Of a stretch of 8,421 nt of DNA, positions 1-6,945 are shown piece after piece. The DNA is from Methanobrevibacter sp. (GTDB taxonomy: Archaea; Methanobacteriota; Methanobacteria; Methanobacteriales; Methanobacteriaceae): positions 1 through 8,421 of the forward strand of contig JAGCLR010000313.1 in the NCBI GenBank assembly GCA_017646885.1, in the 5' to 3' direction. The notes below the pieces were generated by a model. It saw nothing but the letters and a program-made list of their open reading frames with translations, did no database searches and was not told where the DNA came from. A program made the translations under genes and the position numbers. Numbering within the stretch: position 1 is the stretch's first letter; each line of letters begins with the position of its first letter.

Positions 1-2276
1 AATGGTCCTCCTAGATTATTCCAGCAATATTCTTGCAACTCTTTTTCCGCACTATTTGTTTTAAACAATTCAAATACTAGATAAATCTTATTAGCATCAT
101 TTCGCTCTCTTTCTACATCCACCAAATTTGTACCTACAATCTTATATTGCGGATAACCTTTTTGTATTAGCTGAGATCTTGTATATATTTTAGGTCCTCT
201 CTTTACAATCTTTATCAAATTCTGCGACTCATTTCCATTATGCAACAAAAGATAACGGGCATTTATCAATTTGTCATCCAATGATATAGATCCTTTACTA
301 TCTCCTGCACGCATATTATACATATGATTCTGCAAAATCCAATCTAAATGTTCCTGACTTTTATAATATGCAACTATGACATTTGTCTCATCAGGCAAAA
401 AATCTCGATTCTCATAAACTGGTTCTGGCATATTTTCCATAACCACATTTACATTCTCCTCTTTATATAGAGAATGATAATAATAGGACATCTTTTCTCT
501 TTGCGATGTTCTGTCAAGCATGTGTGCTTTTACTTCTGCAATAAATTGCTTCAGAGAAATGCTATCCTCCTCCCAATGTCCAGGTCTTATACTGAAAGCT
601 CCAAGTCCTGGGACGACTTCGTGAAAACCTTTGATTGATTTATTTTCAGTACCAGGGTATAAAATATAAGCTCCGCTTGTTCTGCGAATTGCATCCTTGT
701 AAGCGTGCATTTTCAACAAATCAGCTCTTTTGTATATACCACATTCCTGTTCTTCCTTTTCTATCAACAAATCTTCAGCTTCGCAGTTCGTATTTTCAAG
801 AGTAATCTTGTTCAGTCTATATTTTGCATCAAAGTGTATATGTGTAATAAGGTCTTGCCTCTCAGCTTCGTTTTCATCAATTTCTCCTGGCCAAAGCGAC
901 AATGTATAATCTGGTCGCATTGCCATAGTCCAACTTCCTGCTTTGTGTATTGGATCTTTATCATCTGCAACCTTACTAAAAGTACGGTTATAATAAAAAG
1001 CAACATTAATCTTTCTTGATAAAGTTTCCTGTTGACCATATACCATACGCGTCTTTCCTTGTATGAGATTCAGATTTATTTTATCTGAGTCAAAACTCAC
1101 AAGTTGCAATTTATCTTTTGCTTGTATGTCAAAAAATTGGCTAATCAATTCTAACAACTTGAAGAATAACCAATATTCATAGAGTGTTGCTACATTCTTT
1201 TTACCTGCGCTGTACACGTCATCGCCACCATCCCAGTTTAGTTTTGCAGCAAGGTCAAACAACAACCATGATTGCAGTATCTCCCTGTAACCTTCTTTTC
1301 TTTGAAGTACAGGACTGTTCATATTCAGGTGTGTAGGCATTGAAATCTGCCTAAAAAATTGATTCTCCAAGTATATATTCAGTAGTTCAATTGTGGTTTC
1401 TGCTTCTGCTTTTAAACGGCTAGAAGCATTCTTCATCTCTTTGAGATCCCAACAAAACATTGACAAAGAACGAAGAACGAATTTTATAAATTGATTTTCT
1501 TGATTGTCTATTGTATCTTTCTTATACTCAACTTCAATTGTGCGTGGTACGCTTGTCAAACATGAAGGTATGCCTCTTCTGTAACTTTCGGATAGGTTTA
1601 TCCTGTCATTGCTAGAAACAATTTCTCGTATATTTTTTCGTGTAAACCTTTTAACACCATCTATCTTGCGCTGAATATTTGAATCTGTCCACTTCCTTAT
1701 TGGGTTGGATATTATTTTATGAATTGCTTCGGAAAAAGCATCACTTTCAATCAATGACTTCACAAAAGCGAAGCGCTGATAAAGAGTCTCAGCAGAAGTG
1801 TTTGTATCAATCTCAAGTCTTTGTGTTACTGGAGCACCTTGTTGCAGTACAAGGTCGGTATAATATTCAGCAATATCCCCAAGCATTTGCCTATAATCAG
1901 TCTCGTAGTCTGATTTTGTGCTTCTTATTTCAATATCAGTCTTTCCAAAAGCCTCATGGGTTACATTGTTGAATACATTTATTGTCAGTGTGCCAACATA
2001 TATACCAGTGGTTATTCTCCCCTCATTTTTGTGTCTCTCCGATCTATGATGAGTGATTATTTCATTAATGGCTTCAAGCTGATAAGTGCTACCGTCATCA
2101 CTTGTACACTCATATGTGTATGAACATCCTTCAACCAAATAGAATTTGGGGGCATTTATAGATAACGAATCTTCCTCATACAATTTTGCTGTTGAGGATT
2201 CTGGATAAATGTAGAGTTTTACTTCACCACATTTTCCATTTACTAGTATCTCAAGATATGTCTTCTCTTGCAACAT
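1..2276 (-). CDS. McrC-like DUF2357 / PD-(D/E)XK nuclease subunit, 3' end cut by window edge
   Basis: Translation from the ATG at 2276-2274 runs 758 codons without a stop to the left edge, so the C-terminus is missing. Residues about 1-300 fit the DUF2357 N-terminal region of McrC-like proteins. Residues about 360-560 carry a PD-(D/E)XK nuclease core: E367 in a YEYW motif, P455-D456 in RPDYTL, D483-A-K485 in HFDAKYR, then a KMHAYKDAI helix (522-530) and ILYPG (538-542) typical of the PDDEXK_7 (DUF524) family. All catalytic positions look intact. About 200 further residues follow (560-758+), which I cannot assign. The gene starts six bases after the McrB-like stop, in the same frame, so the two are almost surely cotranscribed. 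By family knowledge this is the DNA-cleaving partner of an McrB NTPase; LlaJI-type restriction uses a similar pair. No Shine-Dalgarno precedes the ATG. Family call is strong; the exact substrate is unknown. Confidence 0.88.
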   Translation of the reverse strand, partial: MLQEKTYLEILVNGKCGEVKLYIYPESSTAKLYEEDSLSINAPKFYLVEGCSYTYECTSDDGSTYQLEAINEIITHHRSERHKNEGRITTGIYVGTLTINVFNNVTHEAFGKTDIEIRSTKSDYETDYRQMLGDIAEYYTDLVLQQGAPVTQRLEIDTNTSAETLYQRFAFVKSLIESDAFSEAIHKIISNPIRKWTDSNIQRKIDGVKRFTRKNIREIVSSNDRINLSESYRRGIPSCLTSVPRTIEVEYKKDTIDNQENQFIKFVLRSLSMFCWDLKEMKNASSRLKAEAETTIELLNIYLENQFFRQISMPTHLNMNSPVLQRKEGYREILQSWLLFDLAAKLNWDGGDDVYSAGKKNVATLYEYWLFFKLLELISQFFDIQAKDKLQLVSFDSDKINLNLIQGKTRMVYGQQETLSRKINVAFYYNRTFSKVADDKDPIHKAGSWTMAMRPDYTLSLWPGEIDENEAERQDLITHIHFDAKYRLNKITLENTNCEAEDLLIEKEEQECGIYKRADLLKMHAYKDAIRRTSGAYILYPGTENKSIKGFHEVVPGLGAFSIRPGHWEEDSISLKQFIAEVKAHMLDRTSQREKMSYYYHSLYKEENVNVVMENMPEPVYENRDFLPDETNVIVAYYKSQEHLDWILQNHMYNMRAGDSKGSISLDDKLINARYLLLHNGNESQNLIKIVKRGPKIYTRSQLIQKGYPQYKIVGTNLVDVERERNDANKIYLVFELFKTNSAEKELQEYCWNNLGGP

Positions 2277-2282
2277 TATTGA

Positions 2283-4253
2283 TTATGCTTCGGCGAAACT
2301 TGTAAAACCGTTGGCGTAGGCTGATTCATACATTCTAAAGATCTTATCGGCACTTTCTTTGTATATTGCCTTGTCAATGTTTTCATATGCAATCTGCATT
2401 GTGTCTTTAATGCTTGGATCAAAGCATAATCCCCAAAGAGCTTTCAACGCAGGTTCCAGTTTCTTGCGTGAACCGTGTAATTTAGGCAATAACTTTTGAA
2501 TAATGGCAGCATCTAGAATTTCTTCATCCGTCATACCTTCAGCACAATTTTTAGCATTAGCAATAAAACGGTATATTTCAGTTGCAGAACGATAACCAAA
2601 CTCTGCATTCACTTTTTTCAACACTTTAAAGAATTCAACAAGCGTTTTTTGAGCTAATTCATTACTTGAAATACACTTGTTTGTGGATTTCTTGACAAAG
2701 TCTAATCCCATGTTTGCACACAAGCAGTTAGCTACATTTATATTTATATCCATATCCTGCTTAAGGAATTTTTCCATTTCATCGTCTGAGATTTTAAACT
2801 CAATTACATTTGCACGGTCAAGAACCTTCGGCGAGAACATATATGTTGTTTCGTCCACATTGATTGTTCCGATGATAAAGAGATTCTTTGGGATGAAAAC
2901 CTTTGCTGGAATTTCAGAGTCACATTCATCAGGTTTTTCCCAAAGCGGAATCTCTTGATGACTCTCTAAGGCAGAAAGGAAATCAGCAAAATATCTTTCC
3001 ACATAACTCAAGTTCATTTCATCAAGGACCAGGAAATAGGGTTTGCCTGGGTTGCGAAGTGCGCGCATCATTATCTGTAAAGCACCACATTCAGGCTGTA
3101 CATATTCACCTTGCTTTAGGGCATTAGGGTAACCTAATAGAGGTTCACGGTTGGTCCAGTCTGCTCCAACTGGCACAACGCAAAGTTGTTGATTTATATT
3201 CTCGCTCATAACATGAGCGAAAACTAATGCAAGCTGAGTTTTGCCTGAACCTGCTAAACCACTTAATATAACAAAAGGTTTTGTCATTAACGAGCAAACA
3301 TAGCGTTTAATTAGATTATCTTCGTAGAGGAGCCCTGTTTGCTTGATATTTTCAATAAGTGTTGTCATATTGAATGGAATCTGCTCAAGATATTTACTTT
3401 CTTTAAGAAGTATTGTTTCTATATTATTGTACAATCTATATGCTTCATCTGTTTCCAAGAAAACAATGAAATTTTTATAGTTGCTCACAGATGCAGAGTA
3501 CACATTGTTTCGAGATTTATTTTCTGCTAATTCATTGCAACATTTATATATTTTTCCAATTTGTGATAAATCAACAACTTCGTAAAGATTATTTTTCCCT
3601 GTTTCTCTTTTAATTACCTCAAGTACAGACTCGCAGATTAAATGATATTGTGTATATTGCTTTATTGTGCTTTCAGCTTTATTCAACGATTCCAGATATT
3701 GGCGAAACATCGCTTTCCTTTGTTCTAAAGAACCTTGAAGGTACATTTCCATCGGGATTGCATCTTTTGAAGTATGTGTTATATGCTCTTTATTCATATT
3801 ATCTATTGAATCTATATAATTTGAAATAAGTACAGCACGTAGTTCTGCTCTTGCTTTAGAATCTCTCAGTAATAGTTGTAATTCTGGGTCAATCCATGCG
3901 TAAGCAATATTTTTTCTGAGGTTACTTGTCGAATAATTACTTATGTCCGGAACAGGATTTGCCGTTGTAGAGACCAATTCCCAAAACGGCTCAGAACGCA
4001 TATGATAATATGGATAATTTATCTTCGGATCATATGTTGAACTATCTCCCAGATATGAGATTGAGTTATGTTTGAATTGCTTTTTTAAAATATCAGAAAG
4101 TGGAATGCATGAATCAGTAATAACACCTTGTTCAACTAGGTCTATAACAGATAGCAATAACAATGCTTTATGCGGTGCTGGCTTCTCCTGCATCTTCATT
4201 GTATGAAGAGAAGAAAAGCAATTTATATAATAGCTTAAGTCTTTCATAACCAT
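2283..4253 (-). CDS. McrB-like AAA+ restriction NTPase with SBD-like and integrase-SAM-like N-terminal domains
   Basis: 656 residues in three parts. Residues 5-147 resemble the ScoMcrA-type DNA-phosphorothioate-binding domain: APHKALLLL (26-34), YPYYHM (80-85), PFWEL (89-93), then a helical tail. Residues about 176-268 resemble the SAM-like core-binding domain of tyrosine recombinases (RQYLESLNKAESTIKQY at 184-200; SNYKNFIVFLE at 257-267). Residues about 325-600 are an McrB-type AAA+ motor: Walker A GLAGSGKT (332-339), Walker B LVLDEMN (408-414) followed by a YFADFLSALE stretch, an NVDE motif (465-468) at the McrB signature position, VLDRAN (477-482) with arginine-finger candidate R480, and LPKLHG (589-594) near the end. 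It probably hydrolyses GTP or ATP to translocate DNA and drive the nuclease encoded six bases downstream. A second in-frame ATG (codon 3, at 4247) is an equally plausible start. Motor assignment is firm; the N-terminal domain assignments are by motif and weaker. Confidence 0.92.
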   Translation of the reverse strand: MVMKDLSYYINCFSSLHTMKMQEKPAPHKALLLLSVIDLVEQGVITDSCIPLSDILKKQFKHNSISYLGDSSTYDPKINYPYYHMRSEPFWELVSTTANPVPDISNYSTSNLRKNIAYAWIDPELQLLLRDSKARAELRAVLISNYIDSIDNMNKEHITHTSKDAIPMEMYLQGSLEQRKAMFRQYLESLNKAESTIKQYTQYHLICESVLEVIKRETGKNNLYEVVDLSQIGKIYKCCNELAENKSRNNVYSASVSNYKNFIVFLETDEAYRLYNNIETILLKESKYLEQIPFNMTTLIENIKQTGLLYEDNLIKRYVCSLMTKPFVILSGLAGSGKTQLALVFAHVMSENINQQLCVVPVGADWTNREPLLGYPNALKQGEYVQPECGALQIMMRALRNPGKPYFLVLDEMNLSYVERYFADFLSALESHQEIPLWEKPDECDSEIPAKVFIPKNLFIIGTINVDETTYMFSPKVLDRANVIEFKISDDEMEKFLKQDMDININVANCLCANMGLDFVKKSTNKCISSNELAQKTLVEFFKVLKKVNAEFGYRSATEIYRFIANAKNCAEGMTDEEILDAAIIQKLLPKLHGSRKKLEPALKALWGLCFDPSIKDTMQIAYENIDKAIYKESADKIFRMYESAYANGFTSFAEA

Positions 4254-4267
4254 CTTTGTTGTTCTAG

Positions 4268-4275
4268 CAAAAGTA
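4268..4275 (-). promoter_or_regulatory. Candidate Bacteroidota -7 promoter box for the McrBC-like pair
   Basis: Read on the minus strand the sequence is TACTTTTG, an exact match to the TAnnTTTG -7 consensus of Bacteroidota primary-sigma promoters. It ends 14 bases before the McrB ATG, implying a very short leader of about 10 bases. I see no TTTG -33 element at the usual 19-21 base distance; an A/T palindrome lies there instead. The call rests on one box and on an inferred phylum. Confidence 0.45.
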
Positions 4276-4285
4276 AAAATAATTT

Positions 4286-4300
4286 CTTAATTTAATTAAG
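4286..4300. promoter_or_regulatory. 15-base palindrome overlapping the expected -33 region (operator candidate)
   Basis: CTTAATT-T-AATTAAG is a perfect inverted repeat with 7-base arms and a single central base. It lies just upstream of the candidate -7 box of the McrBC-like pair, where a repressor or activator dimer could act. It is made only of A/T plus one C/G pair at the ends, so chance occurrence in this A+T-rich spacer is a real possibility. No regulator gene is visible next to it. Confidence 0.3.
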
Positions 4301-4388
4301 ATTTCCGAGGATTTTGTGAAATTACAACAAGAACTCTATAATGTCAACACTATCATAAAAATTGCTTGTTTCATCAAATCTTCAATAT

Positions 4389-4410
4389 TTTGAAAACGTG
4401 CGTTTTCAAA
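4389..4410. repeat. 22-base perfect palindrome after abiH (terminator or operator candidate)
   Basis: TTTGAAAACG-TG-CGTTTTCAAA has 10-base perfectly complementary arms around two bases. In RNA it would fold as a nine-pair stem with a four-base loop. It starts 48 bases after the abiH stop, where a terminator of the kinase-receiver-abiH transcript would be expected. However, no uridine tract follows on the minus strand (AATATTGAAG comes next), so it is not a textbook intrinsic terminator. A protein-binding site upstream of the McrBC-like pair, or an mRNA 3'-end protecting hairpin, are alternatives. Confidence 0.5.
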
Positions 4411-4458
4411 GTAATTTTGTCGATATTTTAGAATTACAACTATCTATTTTATTCAACA

Positions 4459-5373
4459 TCAGCATATTATATTAGCCAGTTTAATAAGTGTATAGTCTTT
4501 TATATGCAATCTATTTACAATCTCCATAATCCTATTCTTATCAGATTCTGCATACCAACTAAATTCCCATTCTATATCATCATTGTTGAGGATTGAATAA
4601 ATATGACTAATGTAAGGCATATCTACATCAGACAAAGACAATCCCCAGACATGAATTTTATTTGCAAATTTGATGCTTTCCCAAAATGTACAATTATTCT
4701 CAATAATTGATTTTACATCTTTATAAAGAACGGATAATTCATTTGACGCCTCTACTAATACAGATAGTTCTTCTTGAGAATAATTATCTTGCCAATTCTC
4801 CAATAATTTGTCAGGTGTTTTATTATGACCAAAGATAAGTTTATCATTTTTCACAGCACATCCATGAATATACAAAATATTTGACGATAAAATGGCATAT
4901 AGATTTTCTAATGTTTGAGTGTAATTAAAGTTTATAAATACTGAATTATTTTTATCAATTCGAACTTTTCTCATAGGATTAGCATTTTCTAATTGAAATA
5001 TCCAATTAGAAAATGCTAATTGTAAATCATTGTATAGTCGCTCTAATGTATACCCAATCTCTCCAACTTGCTCGGTGTAATCATCCATATTCAGGACAAC
5101 AGGCTCCTCCTCGTTGATACTATGGATAAACATCATCATAGGAGCATAAACATATCCTTCTAGAATAGCTTCCGTTGTAATTTCACCTAAATTTGTTTCA
5201 AATGATGACCAAAAATCATTATGATGAAGACCATATACTTGAAAAAGCCTATTCTCCAACATCGGATTATTTACACATAGCCACTCATAGAAATCTGAAT
5301 ATTTACATCGAATGTTGTGATGTATGTCAAATCCATTACCAATTAAGTATAAATTAAAAGCAGCATTATCCAT
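4459..5373 (-). CDS. abiH: AbiH-family abortive-infection protein
   Basis: 304 residues, a normal length for the family. The N-terminus LYLIGNGFDIHHNI (8-21) followed by YSDFYEWL (25-32) is the AbiH hallmark. Further motifs are INFNYTQTLENLY (147-159), YIHGC (168-172), LIFGHNK (179-185) and WGLSLSDVDMPY (243-254). AbiH was first described as a lactococcal phage abortive-infection protein. The order of motifs parallels SIR2-like NAD-binding enzymes: a glycine-rich loop, a NYT..LE segment like SIR2 NYD..LE, an HG pair, then GxSlsD. I infer an NAD-linked activity with N150 and H170 as candidate catalytic residues, which is not established here. No signal peptide or membrane helix is seen, so it is probably cytosolic. 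It starts 24 bases after the receiver gene in the same frame, suggesting cotranscription. A perfect 18-base inverted repeat lies within codons about 119-133. No Shine-Dalgarno is seen. Confidence 0.9.
   Translation of the reverse strand: MDNAAFNLYLIGNGFDIHHNIRCKYSDFYEWLCVNNPMLENRLFQVYGLHHNDFWSSFETNLGEITTEAILEGYVYAPMMMFIHSINEEEPVVLNMDDYTEQVGEIGYTLERLYNDLQLAFSNWIFQLENANPMRKVRIDKNNSVFINFNYTQTLENLYAILSSNILYIHGCAVKNDKLIFGHNKTPDKLLENWQDNYSQEELSVLVEASNELSVLYKDVKSIIENNCTFWESIKFANKIHVWGLSLSDVDMPYISHIYSILNNDDIEWEFSWYAESDKNRIMEIVNRLHIKDYTLIKLANIIC
4978..5020. repeat. Perfect 18-base inverted repeat inside abiH
   Basis: The left arm ATTAGCATTTTCTAATTG (4978-4995) and right arm CAATTAGAAAATGCTAAT (5003-5020) are exact reverse complements separated by AAATATC. 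In the abiH mRNA this gives an 18-pair hairpin with a seven-base loop, spanning the codons for LAFSNW, IF and QLENAN. The heptamer CTAATTG occurs again at 5016-5022, so the area holds both inverted and direct copies. Confidence 0.9.
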
Positions 5374-5397
5374 TAGGATTGTTCTATTTAAGTGAGA

Positions 5398-6942
5398 TTA
5401 AGTCCTTTTTACAAATTCAATACCCACTCTAACAGGATGTGAAAATGCATAATTTGCTATACGTTGAGTATAATTCTGTCTTATTGTCGTAATATATTCA
5501 AATTCACATTCCTCGACCATGTCAGCTCTAAATCTGCGTATTTTTAATTTATTTGTCTTTATATGGTTGTCTGGGACTAAATAATTAACTGGGACAATAT
5601 GAGAATAATCTCCATTGGGATCTTTTTTATCCCATGCAATACAACAACTGGATGATAAATAACTAATATACCCAGACTCTCCTTTAGATAAAGCTTTGTC
5701 TATACTAGAAAGTTCTATTCCTTCCGCGAAATAATAACAATTATCTCGTTTTTCAGGGTGAGAACAATCACACAATGCAGTTATACATATATAATACTTG
5801 TCTTCATATTTAAATACATCTCCAAAAGTCAATGGCTTGTTCTCTTCCATAGACCGTTGAGAATTATAAAAAACATTCATTGCAGCATATTCCTTTTTCT
5901 TGTCAGAATCATCTTGAAAATCACGAGATTGAATCGCCTCAAGAATTGATAACTCTGCGTTGCTAATATTTGTTTTAAGATGTTCTACCATAATGTTCTT
6001 TACAAAGTTAGAGAAATCATTCCCACATTGTTGCTTGTGATAGCCCAAAGCTTCTTTAGAAACAGATAAAACAGCAGAGTCAATAAATGTGCTACCTTTC
6101 CTTTGCATATTCCTCATTTCTAGACCGAGCAAATGCATCACACCTTTTTCATAATTAGCAATTTGAGAACTAAAAGAATCAAATATCTGATCCGCAACTG
6201 TTTGATCTTTATTAAAAACACTAATGATAGTATTATTAATACAAAGTGTTAATTTCTCTGCTGTTATGTCAGACGGGCATAGTTCTTTAAATTGTGATTT
6301 AACATCATTACAGAATGCTATACCTAATCTGACATAATCATAATATTCGAATGAAGGGCTATTTTTTACTTTATCGTTTAATTCTGCAATACTAACATTT
6401 TCGTAAAGTCTTCTCAAAATTTCCTTTCTTTTATTTTTTATAAGGTGATATCTTTTTAAATCACATAAATCTGAAGATATTTTATTAATGACTTCTTCTA
6501 AATCAGCATACTCTATTTTAATATCATCACAATCCTCTTTTGTTATTCCAGAGAAATAAGAAAGGAGGTTATCAAAAACGACATCAGTACTTTCTGATGT
6601 ATAAATTACACAAAAATGAATTTGAGGTTGTGTTTTGATAATATCAGATAGAATTGATAGAGCCTTTTCCTCTCCTGATTTACCATCTAATTTCCAATCA
6701 AGTAAAACTAAATCCCTGTTATGAAAAAGATAATTTTTATAGTCAGGATAAGTCGTATCATCATATTTATAAATAGACAATGATATTCCATTCTCCTTGA
6801 AATTTTTGTATAATTCCTCTGAACGCTTAGATTCTGCAGGTTCTTCTTGCATGAAAGGTTCTTTTGCGTTCTCATCAATAAAGATTGCTGATTTAATAGC
6901 TTCTTTTATTATACTTTGTGCTGCTTCTTCGTATGTTGGCAT
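5398..6942 (-). CDS. Receiver-like domain protein with large unrecognised C-terminal output region
   Basis: 514 residues. The first ~150 look like a divergent response-regulator receiver: acidic pair D23-E24 after a hydrophobic strand (SAIFIDE), likely phosphoacceptor D82 in DLVLLDWKLDG, and T115/S116 in IHFCVIYTSE at the usual Thr/Ser site. I find no clear conserved lysine of the last strand. The insert between residues 25 and 45 is long and charged. It most resembles the Response_reg_2-type receivers found in conflict systems. Residues 160-350 look helical without a motif I recognise. Residues about 370-514 form a second module starting LTFGDVFKYEDKYYICITALCDC (the FGDVF and CDC parts at 372-376 and 391-393 stand out) and ending with an arginine-rich segment and RVGIEF. 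No helix-turn-helix is visible, so it is unlikely to be an ordinary transcription factor. It starts three bases after the kinase stop and is the natural phosphotransfer partner. Confidence 0.72.
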   Translation of the reverse strand: MPTYEEAAQSIIKEAIKSAIFIDENAKEPFMQEEPAESKRSEELYKNFKENGISLSIYKYDDTTYPDYKNYLFHNRDLVLLDWKLDGKSGEEKALSILSDIIKTQPQIHFCVIYTSESTDVVFDNLLSYFSGITKEDCDDIKIEYADLEEVINKISSDLCDLKRYHLIKNKRKEILRRLYENVSIAELNDKVKNSPSFEYYDYVRLGIAFCNDVKSQFKELCPSDITAEKLTLCINNTIISVFNKDQTVADQIFDSFSSQIANYEKGVMHLLGLEMRNMQRKGSTFIDSAVLSVSKEALGYHKQQCGNDFSNFVKNIMVEHLKTNISNAELSILEAIQSRDFQDDSDKKKEYAAMNVFYNSQRSMEENKPLTFGDVFKYEDKYYICITALCDCSHPEKRDNCYYFAEGIELSSIDKALSKGESGYISYLSSSCCIAWDKKDPNGDYSHIVPVNYLVPDNHIKTNKLKIRRFRADMVEECEFEYITTIRQNYTQRIANYAFSHPVRVGIEFVKRT

Positions 6943-6945
6943 AAT

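Larger units (their letters stand above)
4254..4458. other. Intergenic region separating the two gene modules
   Basis: These 205 bases are the only sizeable non-coding stretch in the window. It is A+T-rich and holds the two palindromes and the candidate -7 box listed separately. I see no tRNA-like fold, no direct-repeat array and no convincing small coding region. Its size contrasts with the 3-, 24- and 6-base gaps elsewhere, which supports a transcription-unit boundary here. Confidence 0.7.

Noticed and set aside
705..1019. Plus-strand open frame antisense to the nuclease gene; similar ones at 1679-1972, 2677-2958, 2903-3127, 3339-3530, 5758-5949, 6797-7027, and a minus-strand one at 812-1039
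   Set aside because: All lie wholly or almost wholly inside genes with recognised motifs in another frame, have low-complexity or Phe/Ser/Cys-rich products, and match no family.
1836..1855. Inverted repeat ACCTTGT-N6-ACAAGGT in the nuclease gene
   Set aside because: Seven-base arms in 8.4 kb are expected by chance, and there is no positional logic.
4319..4347. TTGACA (minus strand, 4347-4342) with TAATTT 17 bases on as a sigma-70-type promoter
   Set aside because: The -10 matches only three of six positions, and the inferred phylum does not use this promoter type.
4978..5020. The abiH inverted repeat as an insertion-sequence end or transposon scar
   Set aside because: No transposase, no flanking target duplication, and the abiH frame and family motifs are uninterrupted through it.
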